Shown here piece after piece: positions 1 through 8,633 of a DNA stretch of 64,000 nt. A program made the translations under genes and the position numbers. Source of the stretch: Candidatus Corynebacterium faecigallinarum (GTDB lineage Bacteria; Actinomycetota; Actinomycetes; Mycobacteriales; Mycobacteriaceae); NCBI GenBank assembly GCA_019120175.1, contig DWVP01000024.1:372001-436000 (forward strand). Reading direction: 5' to 3'. Every line of letters starts with the position of its first letter. The stretch's first letter is position 1. The notes under the pieces were generated by a model. It made no database searches, was not told the origin of the DNA, and saw nothing but the letters and a program-made list of their open reading frames with translations.

Positions 1-146
1 TGGACATCACCGGGGTGCCGGACGATGCCCAGGCCGGTGAGCGACTGAAGGTGACCTTCGACGAAAACAACGGCGAGTACACGATCTCCCAGGTCGAGCG
101 CACCCTGCTGTGTGCCCGCGGCGTCAGTGGCGGGCTGTGCCTGTAG
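1..146 (+). CDS. C-terminal fragment of an unknown protein
   Basis: A reading frame enters from the left edge (first full codon at base 3) and ends at TAG 144-146, giving 47 residues that finish in CARGVSGGLCL. The fragment is polar with two cysteines near the end, which would suit an exported protein, but too little is present to name a family. It converges on the leftward ATPase gene with only 12 bases between stop codons. The real gene starts outside the window. Confidence 0.5.
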   Translation, partial: DITGVPDDAQAGERLKVTFDENNGEYTISQVERTLLCARGVSGGLCL

Positions 147-158
147 ATCTGTTGATAA

Positions 159-1313
159 TTAGTCCGCCGTGCGGTAGCGCACCCACCGGGCCATGCCCGG
201 GGTGATGAAGTGCAGTCCGCCGGCCGCACTGCGGTAGATCGTCCCCTTCTTGATCAACCGGTCACGCAGGTAGGACACCGCCTGTGTGGCCTCGCCCAGT
301 GCGGCGGCCACGTGGCCGCCATTGGGTTCGTCGACATGCTGCTGCACCGTAGCTAACGCGGAGAGGTATTCCTGCTCCCGGGCGCTGGCGCCGTCCCACC
401 GGCTGAGGAACAGCTGGTCGAGGTCGGCCTCAATGCGGGGAACCGCAGTCCGAGCATGTTCCACTTCGATCGCGTCACTGCCGGTGGAGGACCGCCAGGC
501 GAAGTGGCCGGCCACCTGGATGGCGTAGGGGTAGCCGCCGGACTGGGAGAGCAGGAGATCGGCGGCCTCCGGGGTCATCGGACGCCCCGACTGCGCTGCC
601 GGACCGGTCAACGCCTCGTGTGCGTCGGATCCGGGGAGGGATTCAAGCGGGTGCCATTCGGCACGCTCCAGGTAGGTCGGCAACCGCTTTCCGCGCTTTT
701 CGCGCAGGGACGGAAGCGCGGCGATGGCGATGACGAGAGGCCAGTGCTCCGGGACGCTCTCCTGCAGGACCCCGCCGAGTTCGTGGAGGTCCGCGGTGGA
801 GGCGTTCTGCAATTCATCGAGGGTGATGAGCAGGCCCGCGCCCCGTTCGAGAGCTGCCTCCATCGTGGCCCGTAGCTGGTCGCGCAGGGTGGGCTGCGGG
901 TCCGCTGCGTCCCGCTTGATTTCGACGCCACCACCGACGCCGAGGATCGTAGCCTCCACCTTGGTGCCGGTGATCGTGGTGCGCGACGAAGGGGAGGGAG
1001 CGGTGCCGTGAAAGACGTCCTCAGCGTCCTTCAGTCGGGAGACCAGGACGTCGATGAGTTGTCCCGGTGTGGCCTCGACATGGACGGTCGGCCAGCTGTG
1101 CTGTTGCGCGGCCGCAGCGGAGATCTGGCCCAGGGTGACGGTCTTGCCGACCCCACGCGGCCCGACCAGGATCAACGGGCGGGGAGTGCGTCCGTCGAAG
1201 GCGGCGACCTCCAGGGCTTCACCGGCGGCGTCGAGGACCTCGGTGCGCCCGGCGAAGACCATGGGTGCCTGGTTGAAGCCGGGGGTGTACGGATTCGGCT
1301 GGCGTGGTGACAT
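159..1313 (-). CDS. AAA-type ATPase with C-terminal winged helix (Cdc6/ORC-like)
   Basis: A 384-residue P-loop ATPase. Walker A is GPRGVGKT at about residues 51-58 and Walker B is LLITLDE at about 162-168, followed by an ALPSL segment resembling sensor 1. The last 80 residues look like a winged helix. This is the layout of the AAA_16/Cdc6-ORC group, whose members load helicases, act as NTPase switches or serve in defence and mobile elements. An in-frame GTG lies 6 bases upstream at 1319, but a TAGTGT -10 box at 1320-1325 abuts it and sits 6 bases before the ATG at 1313, so I chose the ATG as a leaderless start. The gene lies downstream of a second leftward ATPase and of three TATAGCG repeats. 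Specific function unknown. Confidence 0.75.
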   Translation of the reverse strand: MSPRQPNPYTPGFNQAPMVFAGRTEVLDAAGEALEVAAFDGRTPRPLILVGPRGVGKTVTLGQISAAAAQQHSWPTVHVEATPGQLIDVLVSRLKDAEDVFHGTAPSPSSRTTITGTKVEATILGVGGGVEIKRDAADPQPTLRDQLRATMEAALERGAGLLITLDELQNASTADLHELGGVLQESVPEHWPLVIAIAALPSLREKRGKRLPTYLERAEWHPLESLPGSDAHEALTGPAAQSGRPMTPEAADLLLSQSGGYPYAIQVAGHFAWRSSTGSDAIEVEHARTAVPRIEADLDQLFLSRWDGASAREQEYLSALATVQQHVDEPNGGHVAAALGEATQAVSYLRDRLIKKGTIYRSAAGGLHFITPGMARWVRYRTAD

Positions 1314-1319
1314 GGGCAC

Positions 1320-1325
1320 ACACTA
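1320..1325 (-). promoter_or_regulatory. -10 box TAGTGT of the AAA ATPase gene
   Basis: On the minus strand TAGTGT is followed by 6 bases and then ATG, the spacing of a leaderless corynebacterial transcript. It decides the start codon of the ATPase gene. Confidence 0.5.
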
Positions 1326-1327
1326 GC

Positions 1328-1366
1328 ACGTATAGCGTAAATGGAGACGTATAGCGCGATATAGCG
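1328..1366. repeat. Three TATAGCG repeats upstream of the ATPase (candidate operator)
   Basis: TATAGCG occurs at 1331-1337, 1350-1356 and 1360-1366. The first two sit in identical ACGTATAGCG decamers 19 bases apart and the third is 10 bases further on, roughly one and two helical turns. The third copy is part of an imperfect palindrome. The array covers the place where the -35 region of the ATPase promoter should be, so binding of a regulator is plausible. The regulator is not known. Confidence 0.5.
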
Positions 1367-1386
1367 CTGCGGGGATAGAGCAGTCA

Positions 1387-2124
1387 TTACGACGTGAGTG
1401 ACCTGAACTTCGAGTAGTGCAGCTGATGCATCACCGTGAATAATGCGATGGGTCCCATGCGGTTCTTCACCACGTGGATGTCAGCTTCCCCGGACCGTTC
1501 GTGGTCCAGGACGGCAGCGTCCGGACGGTCCAGTTTGATGACCACGTCCGCGTCCGCCATCAGTGGGCTCTTCGACAGGAACTTCTTGTGGTGACGGGCG
1601 GTGACGATGACCGGCCGGCCGGACTCCAGGGCGTACTTCTTGAGTCGTCGGGAGATCCCACCCAACGTCCTCCCGTTACCGCCCACGTAGTCGGGGTCGA
1701 CCAGGTCGATGCAGTCGATCGCCAGAATCCGGTCCCCCTTGTCCTCGGTGAGCATGAGGAAATCCATCAGCTCGAGGTCGCCGCGGACCTCCAGGTCCAG
1801 CACCGTCCCCGGGAACATCGCTGAGGCGGCGGAGAGGTCCGACAGCGGCTCCCTGCCCTCCCCGGTGTCCAGTGACTGCAGCGTGACCTCTGCCGCCCCG
1901 CCGAACAGCCGTTGACGGATGTCGGCCTCGGACATCTCCAGGGACACCAGGTGCACCGGGTGGCCCTGCCGGATGGCACTGCGCAGGAACTGCAGCATCA
2001 GGGTGGTCTTGCCCGCCCCGGGGTCCGAGGTCACGACCACGAGCTGACCGGGGCGTATTCCGCCGGTGACCTTGTCCAGTTCGTGAAGATCGTAGGGGAT
2101 GAGTGCGTTCGGGTCCGGCGCCAT
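1387..2124 (-). CDS. DnaB/RecA-fold ATPase lacking the DnaB N-terminal domain
   Basis: This 245-residue protein carries the ATPase core of replicative helicases: Walker A SDPGAGKTT (about 33-41), the DnaB-type SLEMS motif (61-65), Walker B ILAID (133-137) and an ARHHKKF segment late in the core. It starts directly at the RecA fold, without the DnaG-binding N-terminal domain found in DnaB, so it is not the chromosomal helicase. The chosen ATG lies 6 bases after a TACGAT -10 box (2131-2136). It is divergent from dnaE with 67 bases between starts, and its stop is 73 bases before the AAA ATPase start. A KaiC/RadA-like or phage-type loader role is possible; function unknown. Confidence 0.7.
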   Translation of the reverse strand: MAPDPNALIPYDLHELDKVTGGIRPGQLVVVTSDPGAGKTTLMLQFLRSAIRQGHPVHLVSLEMSEADIRQRLFGGAAEVTLQSLDTGEGREPLSDLSAASAMFPGTVLDLEVRGDLELMDFLMLTEDKGDRILAIDCIDLVDPDYVGGNGRTLGGISRRLKKYALESGRPVIVTARHHKKFLSKSPLMADADVVIKLDRPDAAVLDHERSGEADIHVVKNRMGPIALFTVMHQLHYSKFRSLTS

Positions 2125-2130
2125 GCGTTC

Positions 2131-2136
2131 ATCGTA
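2131..2136 (-). promoter_or_regulatory. -10 box TACGAT, leaderless DnaB-like gene
   Basis: TACGAT on the minus strand with a 6-base spacer to the ATG at 2124. It supports the short start over upstream in-frame alternatives. Confidence 0.55.
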
Positions 2137-2178
2137 GTGGGGGATCGAGCGATTGATTGAACGGTCCGGGGGCGACGG

Positions 2179-2184
2179 TAGACT
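2179..2184 (+). promoter_or_regulatory. -10 box TAGACT of dnaE
   Basis: TAGACT matches TANANT and is 7 bases before the dnaE ATG, so the mRNA is probably leaderless. The divergent TACGAT box lies 42 bases away, so both promoters share one short region. Confidence 0.6.
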
Positions 2185-2191
2185 GTCGTCC

Positions 2192-5100
2192 ATGAAGAAG
2201 TCCTCCTTCGTCCACCTGCACAACCACACCGAGTACTCCATGCTCGACGGCATGGCGAAGGTGGATCTCCTGGCCGAGGAGGTCTCCCGCCAGGGGATGC
2301 CGGCGGTCGGCATGACCGACCACGGCAACATGTTCGGCTCCGACGCCTTCTACCGGGCGATGACCGGTGCCGGCATCAAACCCATCATCGGCATCGAGTG
2401 CTACATGGCACCCGAATCCCGCCTGATCAAGGACCGCGTCAAATGGGGCGAGCCGGAGCAGAAGCGTGATGACGTCGCCGGCGGTGGCTACTACCTGCAC
2501 CAGACGATGATGGCGGAGAACGCCACCGGGCTACGCAATCTCTTCCGCCTGTCGTCCCTGGCGTCCTATGAAGGCCAGGTCTCCAAGTACCCGCGAATGG
2601 ACGCCGAGATCGTCGCCGAGCACGCCGAAGGCATCATCGCCACCACCGGCTGCCCCTCCGGCGACGTGCAGACCCGGCTGCGCCTCGGCCAGTTCGACAA
2701 GGCCCTGGAAGCCGCCGCGATGTGGCAGGACATCTACGGCAAGGACAACTACTTCCTCGAGCTCATGGACCACGGTCTCGACATCGAGAAGCGGGTCCGT
2801 GACGATCTTCTGGAGATCGGCAGGCGGCTGGAACTGCCGCCCCTGGTCACCAACGACTGCCACTACGTGCTGCAGAAGCAGGCCAAGCCGCACGAGGTCA
2901 TGCTGTGCGTGCAGACCGGTGCGACGATGGACGAGCCCACCCTGGACAACGGCGGCCGGCGCTTCGCCTTCTCCGGCGACGGCTACTACATCAAGCCCGC
3001 CGAGATGCTGCGCGAGTACTGGGACCCGATCGTCCCCGACGGCTGTGACAACACCCTGTGGATCGCCGAGCGCGTCCAGGACTACGGCGAGCTGTGGGAG
3101 GAGCACACCCACGACCGCATGCCGAACTACGACGTGCCGGAGGGCCACACCCCGACCACCTGGCTGCGCCACGAGGTCCAGGAGGGGCTCATCGAACGCT
3201 TCAACGGCGGGGAGGTGCCCCAGGAGTACCTCGACCGTGCCGAGTACGAGATCGACGTCATCGACATCAAGGGCTACCCGTCCTACTTCCTCGTCGTCGC
3301 CGACCTGATCAAGTACGCCCGCTCCATCGGCATCCGTGTCGGTCCGGGCCGTGGTTCCGCCGCCGGTGCGCTGGTGGCCTATGCGCTGACGATCACCAAC
3401 ATCGACCCGATCGAGCACGGGCTGATGTTCGAGCGGTTCCTCAACCCGGAACGTCCCTCGGCACCGGATATCGATATCGACTTCGATGACCGCCGCCGTG
3501 GCGAGATGATCCGCTACGCCGCCGACAACTGGGGCCAGGACAAAGTCGCCCAGGTGATCACTTTCGGCACGGTGAAGACCAAGCAGGCACTCAAGGACGC
3601 CGCCCGTGCCCACCACGGCCAGCCCGGCTTCCAGATTGCCGACCGGATCACCAAGACCCTGCCGCCGGCGCAAGCAGCCAAGGACATCCCGCTGTCCGGC
3701 ATCATGGACCCCAACCACGACCGCTATGCGGAGGCCGCGGAGATCCGTACCCTCATCGAGACCGACCCGGTGGTCAAGGAGATCTACGACGACGCCCTCG
3801 GCCTGGAGGGCGTGGTGCGTCAGGCCGGCGTCCACGCCTGTGCGGTGATCATGGCGTCCGTCCCGCTGCTCGACCACATCCCGATGTGGAAGCGGCAGCA
3901 GGACGGTGCGATCATCACCGGCTGGCCCTACCCGGCCTGCGAGGCCATCGGCCTGCTGAAGATGGACTTCCTGGGGCTGCGCAACCTCACCGTCATCGGC
4001 GACTGCATCGAGAACATCAAGAAGAACCGGGACGAGGACCTCGACCTGGAGAGCCTTACCACCGAGGACTCGGCAGCCTATGAGCTGCTGGCCCGCGGCG
4101 ACACCCTGGGCATCTTCCAGCTGGACTCCGGTGGCATGCAGGAACTGCTGAAGCGGATGAAACCCACCGGCTTCAACGACATCGTCGCCGCGCTCGCCCT
4201 GTACCGCCCGGGCCCGATGGGTGTGGGCGCGCACTGGGAGTACGCCGACCGTAAGAACGGGCGCAAGCCGATCGAGCCGATCCACCCGGAGCTCGCCGAG
4301 GCACTGGAGGAGATCCTCGAGGAAACCTACGGCCTGATCGTGTACCAGGAGCAGATCATGAGGATCTCGCAGAAGGTCGCGAACTACACCGCCGGTCAGG
4401 CCGATGGTTTCCGTAAGGCCATGGGTAAGAAGAAGCCGGAGGTGCTGGCCAAGGAGTTCGAGAACTTCGAGGCAGGCATGAAGGAGAACGGATTCGGCAG
4501 CGAGGCGATCCAGACCCTGTGGGACACGATCCTGCCCTTCGCCGGCTACGCGTTCAACAAGTCGCACGCCGCCGGCTACGGCCTGGTCAGCTTCTGGACC
4601 GCCTACCTCAAGGAGCACTACACCGCCGAGTACATGGCCGCCCTGCTGACCTCGGTGGCGGACAAGAAGGACAAGTCCGCGATCTACCTCGCCGACTGCC
4701 GTCACCTCGGCATCAACGTGCTGTCCCCGGACGTCAACGAGTCCGACTTCACCTTCAAGCCGGTCGGCGAGGACATCCGCTTCGGACTGGGTGCGGTGCG
4801 CAACGTCGGCGAGGACGTTGTCGACTCCATCGTCGCCACCCGTAAGGAGAAGGACGCCTTCGCCGACTTCTCCGACTACCTCGACAAGATTGACGCCACC
4901 GCCTGCAACAAGCGTGTCACCGAGTCATTGATCAAGGCCGGTGCCTTCGACTCCCTCGGTCATCCCCGTAAGGGCCTGATGCTGGTCTTCGAGGACGCCG
5001 TGGACTCGGTGACCTCCACCAAGAAGGCCGCCGCCCGCGGTCAGTTCGACCTCTTCGCCGGCCTCGACGACATGGACGGCGTCGAAGACGCCGCCGCGGC

Positions 5101-5770
5101 CTTCAAGGTCGAGGTCCCTGACCAGCACTGGGAGCGCAAGCACGAGCTGACCCTGGAGAAGGAGATGCTGGGCCTCTACGTCTCCGGGCACCCGCTGGAC
5201 GGTTTCGAGGCGTCCCTGGACTCCCAGATCGACACCCCGCTGACCACGGTGCTCTCCGGTGAGTTGCAGGACAAGCGGGCCATCAAGGTCGGCGGCATCA
5301 TCTCCGGTGTCGACCGACGGGTCGACAAGAAGGGCAACCCCTGGGCGATCGTCACCGTGGAGGACCAGCACGGCGCGCAGATCGAGCTGCTGTGCTTCTC
5401 CCGCACCTACTCGATGGTCGCCCCGATGATCGCCGAGGACAACATCATCCTCGCCCAGGCCGAGGTGAGCATCCGCGACGACCGCACCAGCCTGTTCTGC
5501 AATGACCTGAAACTCGCCGAGCTGTCCGTCGGTGCCGGTTCCGGCGCCCCGCTGCGGCTGCGTATGCGGGTCGACCAGGCCACCCCGGACAACATGGACC
5601 GGCTCAAGGCCGTCCTGCACAACAACAAGGGCGACTCGGACGTCTACCTAACCCTCACCGACGGTGACGAAGAACTGCAGTACATGCTGCCCTCGGCACT
5701 CCGGGTGTCCCGGACTTCCAGCCTGATGGGGGATCTCAAGGCCTCGACCTGGGCCGGGGTGCTGGGCTAA
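2192..5770 (+). CDS. dnaE: DNA polymerase III alpha subunit DnaE
   Basis: The 1192-residue replicative polymerase alpha subunit, which polymerises deoxynucleotides at the replication fork in the cytoplasm. It opens with the PHP domain ([13 protein letters not shown] at about 8-20, then DHGNMFG). The catalytic block has [16 protein letters not shown] and [12 protein letters not shown], holding the metal-binding aspartates. The [13 protein letters not shown] segment, helix-hairpin-helix region and C-terminal OB fold ([16 protein letters not shown]) follow. Length is normal for actinobacterial DnaE1. An in-frame ATG 39 bases upstream would add residues not seen in the family; the chosen ATG follows a TAGACT box. 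The YigZ gene starts on the base after the stop codon. Confidence 0.97.
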   Translation: MKKSSFVHLHNHTEYSMLDGMAKVDLLAEEVSRQGMPAVGMTDHGNMFGSDAFYRAMTGAGIKPIIGIECYMAPESRLIKDRVKWGEPEQKRDDVAGGGYYLHQTMMAENATGLRNLFRLSSLASYEGQVSKYPRMDAEIVAEHAEGIIATTGCPSGDVQTRLRLGQFDKALEAAAMWQDIYGKDNYFLELMDHGLDIEKRVRDDLLEIGRRLELPPLVTNDCHYVLQKQAKPHEVMLCVQTGATMDEPTLDNGGRRFAFSGDGYYIKPAEMLREYWDPIVPDGCDNTLWIAERVQDYGELWEEHTHDRMPNYDVPEGHTPTTWLRHEVQEGLIERFNGGEVPQEYLDRAEYEIDVIDIKGYPSYFLVVADLIKYARSIGIRVGPGRGSAAGALVAYALTITNIDPIEHGLMFERFLNPERPSAPDIDIDFDDRRRGEMIRYAADNWGQDKVAQVITFGTVKTKQALKDAARAHHGQPGFQIADRITKTLPPAQAAKDIPLSGIMDPNHDRYAEAAEIRTLIETDPVVKEIYDDALGLEGVVRQAGVHACAVIMASVPLLDHIPMWKRQQDGAIITGWPYPACEAIGLLKMDFLGLRNLTVIGDCIENIKKNRDEDLDLESLTTEDSAAYELLARGDTLGIFQLDSGGMQELLKRMKPTGFNDIVAALALYRPGPMGVGAHWEYADRKNGRKPIEPIHPELAEALEEILEETYGLIVYQEQIMRISQKVANYTAGQADGFRKAMGKKKPEVLAKEFENFEAGMKENGFGSEAIQTLWDTILPFAGYAFNKSHAAGYGLVSFWTAYLKEHYTAEYMAALLTSVADKKDKSAIYLADCRHLGINVLSPDVNESDFTFKPVGEDIRFGLGAVRNVGEDVVDSIVATRKEKDAFADFSDYLDKIDATACNKRVTESLIKAGAFDSLGHPRKGLMLVFEDAVDSVTSTKKAAARGQFDLFAGLDDMDGVEDAAAAFKVEVPDQHWERKHELTLEKEMLGLYVSGHPLDGFEASLDSQIDTPLTTVLSGELQDKRAIKVGGIISGVDRRVDKKGNPWAIVTVEDQHGAQIELLCFSRTYSMVAPMIAEDNIILAQAEVSIRDDRTSLFCNDLKLAELSVGAGSGAPLRLRMRVDQATPDNMDRLKAVLHNNKGDSDVYLTLTDGDEELQYMLPSALRVSRTSSLMGDLKASTWAGVLG

Positions 5771-6433
5771 ATGGCGGACGCGGCGTACCGGCGGCCGGCT
5801 GACGTCCCCACGGGGTGGGTCAGCGCGGAGACCGAGGAGAAGCGCTCCCGGTTCATCGCCTGCGCCGCCCGGGTCACCGACGAGGACGCCACCCGGGATT
5901 TCCTGGCATCGGTCCGGGCGTCTTACCCAGACGCCCGCCACCACTGCAGTGCCTATATCCTGCACGTCGATGCGGCGAACCCGGTGGAGCGCTCCAGCGA
6001 TGACGGGGAACCGGCCGGTACCGCCGGCCAGCCAATGCTGGAGATGCTGCGGGGCACCGGATTGCAGGACATCGCGGCGGTGGTCGTGCGCTACTTCGGC
6101 GGGGTCAAGCTCGGCACCGGTGGACTGGTACGCGCCTACCAAGACGCCACCCGCGCGGTGCTGAAGGTGTTGCCGGTGGTCACCCGTCAGCCTCGGGAGC
6201 TGTGGACGGTGGACCTCGATCATGCTGTCGCCGGCAAGGTCGAGGCCGAGGTGCGTGGCCGTGGGGTGGACGTGACCGCCGACTACGGGGCGAGTGTCAC
6301 CCTGACCCTGTCAATGCCGCCGGGTGAGGACCCGACGGCACTGATCAGCGAATTGACGGGAGGTGGAGTTGAACCTGGCAGAGCCGGGATGCGGTGGGCG
6401 GACTCTTCTCCGACGGTGGGGGCGCTGCGGTAG
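5771..6433 (+). CDS. YigZ/IMPACT family protein
   Basis: A 220-residue protein with the UPF0029/IMPACT N-terminal domain: KRSRFIACAARV near residue 24, HHCSAYIL near 57, then SSDDGEPAGTAGQPML and VVVRYFGGVKLGTGGLVRAY, all diagnostic of YigZ. The C-terminal 80 residues form the DUF1949 ferredoxin-like domain. Eukaryotic IMPACT modulates GCN2; the bacterial role is unsettled, though a link to translation or nucleic acids is usually suggested. The ATG directly follows the dnaE stop codon with no gap, so translation probably depends on the dnaE mRNA. Its TAG stop is also the first half of the -10 box for the next gene. Confidence 0.9.
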   Translation: MADAAYRRPADVPTGWVSAETEEKRSRFIACAARVTDEDATRDFLASVRASYPDARHHCSAYILHVDAANPVERSSDDGEPAGTAGQPMLEMLRGTGLQDIAAVVVRYFGGVKLGTGGLVRAYQDATRAVLKVLPVVTRQPRELWTVDLDHAVAGKVEAEVRGRGVDVTADYGASVTLTLSMPPGEDPTALISELTGGGVEPGRAGMRWADSSPTVGALR

Positions 6434-6436
6434 TCT
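6431..6436 (+). promoter_or_regulatory. -10 box TAGTCT overlapping the YigZ stop codon
   Basis: The TAG stop of the YigZ gene (6431-6433) is the first three bases of TAGTCT, which is 6 bases before the ATG at 6443. This is leaderless promoter spacing. Confidence 0.5.
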
Positions 6437-6442
6437 GGAACC

Positions 6443-6673
6443 ATGACAATGGACAACTACTCCGACAATCCCGTCGCCCGCCGCAAGGCGGAGGTCCGTA
6501 AGCGCTCCAGGTCCATCCAGATCGCCGGAGGTGTCGCGGTGGCAGGTGGTGTCCTCGCATTGCTGACCTCGGCCACCGGGCTTTTCCTCACCATCGCCAT
6601 TGTTGCCGTGGTCGTTCTCGGCTACAACGCGGTGAAGGTGCGGGAGGTCGTCAACCACAAGGACCAGTGGTGA
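6443..6673 (+). CDS. Small two-helix membrane protein
   Basis: A 76-residue protein with a basic N-terminus (ARRKAEVRKRSRS) followed by two closely spaced hydrophobic helices at about 26-44 and 46-63, and a short charged tail. This predicts a membrane hairpin with a cytoplasmic basic N-terminus. I know no assigned function. The start follows a TAGTCT box by 6 bases. The next gene starts 7 bases after its stop, so the two are probably co-transcribed. Confidence 0.75.
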   Translation: MTMDNYSDNPVARRKAEVRKRSRSIQIAGGVAVAGGVLALLTSATGLFLTIAIVAVVVLGYNAVKVREVVNHKDQW

Positions 6674-6680
6674 GCCACTG

Positions 6681-7070
6681 ATGAGCGGTGGCACTGGTGG
6701 CACTGGTGGCACTGCCAGGATCGATGCGTGGGTATGGTCGGTGCGCCTGTTCAAGACCCGCTCGGCGGCGGCCGCTGCCTGCAAGGCCGGCCATGTCAAG
6801 CTCAACGACGCCACGGTGAAACCGGCACAGACCGTGGCGGTCGGTGACCGGGTGCGCGCCTGGGTGAACCACCGCGAGTACGTCTACGAGGTCACCGACC
6901 TGGTGACGAAGCGGGTCGGGGCACCGCGGGCCCGGGAGTGCTACATCGACCATTCCCCGCCGCCACCGTCGAAGGAGATCCTGGCGTCGATCCCGCGACG
7001 GGACCGGGGCGCGGGGCGTCCTACGAAACGGGAACGCCGGCAGCTCGACAAGCTCCGGGGCATGGATTAG
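6681..7070 (+). CDS. S4-domain RNA-binding protein (Hsp15-like)
   Basis: A 129-residue protein with a single S4 fold at about residues 12-75 (RIDAWVWSVRLFKTRSAAAA, GHVKLNDATVKPA, VGDRVRA), followed by a basic tail rich in Arg and Lys. This matches the Hsp15 family, which in E. coli rescues stalled 50S subunits carrying peptidyl-tRNA. Whether the actinobacterial members do this is unproved. The N-terminus has a Gly-Gly-Thr triplet repeat encoded by three copies of the 9-mer GGTGGCACT. It follows the small membrane protein in the same direction. Confidence 0.85.
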   Translation: MSGGTGGTGGTARIDAWVWSVRLFKTRSAAAAACKAGHVKLNDATVKPAQTVAVGDRVRAWVNHREYVYEVTDLVTKRVGAPRARECYIDHSPPPPSKEILASIPRRDRGAGRPTKRERRQLDKLRGMD

Positions 7071-7106
7071 CGCTGTCTGGCCCCGTTTAGCGCTGTCTGG
7101 AGCTGT

Positions 7107-8081
7107 CTAGTTTTTCTGCTTCTGACCCATCCGCTGCCAGCGGTTTCCGAGGCGGCCGGGTCGGGATTCGGGGTGGTCCCCGATGTGGACGGTACGTCGG
7201 ATGTGATCGCGGCCGTAGGTGTACAGCAGCAGGTCATCGACGAGACGGACCTGTCCGGGCGGGTAACCGAAACCCATCACGTCCTTCAACCCCTCCAATG
7301 TCTCCGGGTCGCACAGCGTCTCGAGCTCGCCGATGGTCGTCACACCATTGGCGGCGAGCATGTCGATGGCGAAACCGTAGTACTCAGCTTTCGACATCGG
7401 GTACCCCGAACCGACGATCATGGTGAGCACGCCCGGCAGCGTCGCCGCGGTCAGTTCCGTGTCCTCGGTGGAGGAGTCGTGGCCGGTGGTGGTCCGGGCG
7501 ATCATGTCGAACTGCTGGTCGGCGACCTCGATCAACCCGGCGGCCAGGGTGAACGCCCGGTGCACTTCCGGGGTGAGCTCATAGCCGGGGTTCTTGTAGC
7601 GCACATCATGCTCGAACTCCGCCCACGCGTGCTGCAGCACGGTGCGTAGCTGCACCTCGATCAGCCGGCCGTCGTACTCGCGCAACTCCGGCAGGATGGA
7701 ACCGTCGATGGCGGCGATGACGTGGCGAGAGGCATAGCCGAACAGGCCCTGTGCCGCGGTCTGGGCGGTCTTGTCCGTCACCGAGTGCACGTCGAACATG
7801 CCCCGCATCACCCCGACGAGCAATGGGATCTCCGAGGTGGTGAACACCGTCACCCGCACCCCGAGCACATCGTGCGCGGAGGCGAAGTCGCGGTAGTCCG
7901 GGTGCTCTTTGTCGCGGAGTTTACGCAGGTAGCTGCCCCGGTTCTTGATCCGCACCGACACCTGGTCGAAGTTGATGCCGGCGTCCGAAAGCTCCTCGGA
8001 GACGACCTCACTCACGTCGGTGACCACCGTGGGATGGGCGGCCAACCAGTTGTCGAAGTCGCGCAGGGCACTGGTACTCAT
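7107..8081 (-). CDS. RelA/SpoT-domain small alarmone synthetase
   Basis: A 324-residue protein with the synthetase fold of (p)ppGpp synthetases: RIKNRGSYLRKL (44-55), DVLGVRV (71-77) and the EVQLRTVLQHAWAEFEHDVRYK block, which hold the ATP-binding and catalytic Arg, Asp, Glu and Gln residues of the family. It has no HD hydrolase and no TGS/ACT regulatory domains, so it is a single-domain synthetase (RelP/RelQ/RelS type) that transfers pyrophosphate from ATP to GDP or GTP. About 100 further C-terminal residues have no fold I recognise. The ATG overlaps the upstream TGA (ATGA at 8078-8081), so translation is coupled to that gene. Confidence 0.85.
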   Translation of the reverse strand: MSTSALRDFDNWLAAHPTVVTDVSEVVSEELSDAGINFDQVSVRIKNRGSYLRKLRDKEHPDYRDFASAHDVLGVRVTVFTTSEIPLLVGVMRGMFDVHSVTDKTAQTAAQGLFGYASRHVIAAIDGSILPELREYDGRLIEVQLRTVLQHAWAEFEHDVRYKNPGYELTPEVHRAFTLAAGLIEVADQQFDMIARTTTGHDSSTEDTELTAATLPGVLTMIVGSGYPMSKAEYYGFAIDMLAANGVTTIGELETLCDPETLEGLKDVMGFGYPPGQVRLVDDLLLYTYGRDHIRRTVHIGDHPESRPGRLGNRWQRMGQKQKN

Positions 8082-8617
8082 GGCACCGACTCTAGCCTGA
8101 TCTCACGGCAGTACCCGGCAGACATGTCCAGCGGCGGTGACAACAGTTCCCCATGGCCCTCCGGGAGCTGCCCGGTGGAGGTCACCAGCAACCGCTGGTC
8201 GAGGGTGACCACCAGAGCACCACCGGACGGAGCCCGGTAGTCGGCCAGGGCAGACAGCATTCGGTGAGTCGGGGTGGCGAGCAGGGGATGGGCGATCAGC
8301 CCGGCGGCGGGGAACACCTCGTCGACGACGGCGATCTCGCGGACCCCGTCGCCGAGATCACGGTGGCGCAGCGCGGTGCCGTGGGCGGCAGTCAGGTCGC
8401 CGAGAGTGGTGAGCATGGCGGAGGCTGCGTCCTGCCACAACCTGCTGGCCGTGGCGGACAGGGTCTCGAGGTCACCGGTGGTTACCGCGGTGTCCCCGTC
8501 GAGCACGGTGGCGCACAGTCCGGCCCCCAACGGGATGCTGACTGGGGAGGTCGGCTCGTAGGGGTCGGGCACCTCGGCGATGATGCGCAGGTGCAGTTTC
8601 GGCGGAAGAAGGCTCAT
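8078..8617 (-). CDS. Unknown protein coupled to the alarmone synthetase
   Basis: A 179-residue protein starting MSLLPPKLHLR with no signal peptide, no membrane helix and no motif I recognise. It has a mixed alpha/beta appearance with an HGTALRHRDLGDG loop. Its TGA overlaps the alarmone synthetase ATG. The chosen ATG has GAAGGT just before it; a longer in-frame extension would run into the BRCT gene and reads as low-quality sequence. Lying between a BRCT gene and a (p)ppGpp synthetase, it is probably co-expressed with both. Function unknown. Confidence 0.65.
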   Translation of the reverse strand: MSLLPPKLHLRIIAEVPDPYEPTSPVSIPLGAGLCATVLDGDTAVTTGDLETLSATASRLWQDAASAMLTTLGDLTAAHGTALRHRDLGDGVREIAVVDEVFPAAGLIAHPLLATPTHRMLSALADYRAPSGGALVVTLDQRLLVTSTGQLPEGHGELLSPPLDMSAGYCREIRLESVP

Positions 8618-8633
8618 ACCTTCTATAGACGCC

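Noticed and set aside
2531..4705. A 724-codon open frame antisense to dnaE
   Set aside because: High-GC shadow: low-complexity composition rich in Val, Gly, Leu and Arg, no ribosome site, fully covered by dnaE, which has clear motifs.
6685..6711. GGTGGCACT repeats as a regulatory element
   Set aside because: They lie inside the S4 gene and simply encode the Gly-Gly-Thr N-terminus.
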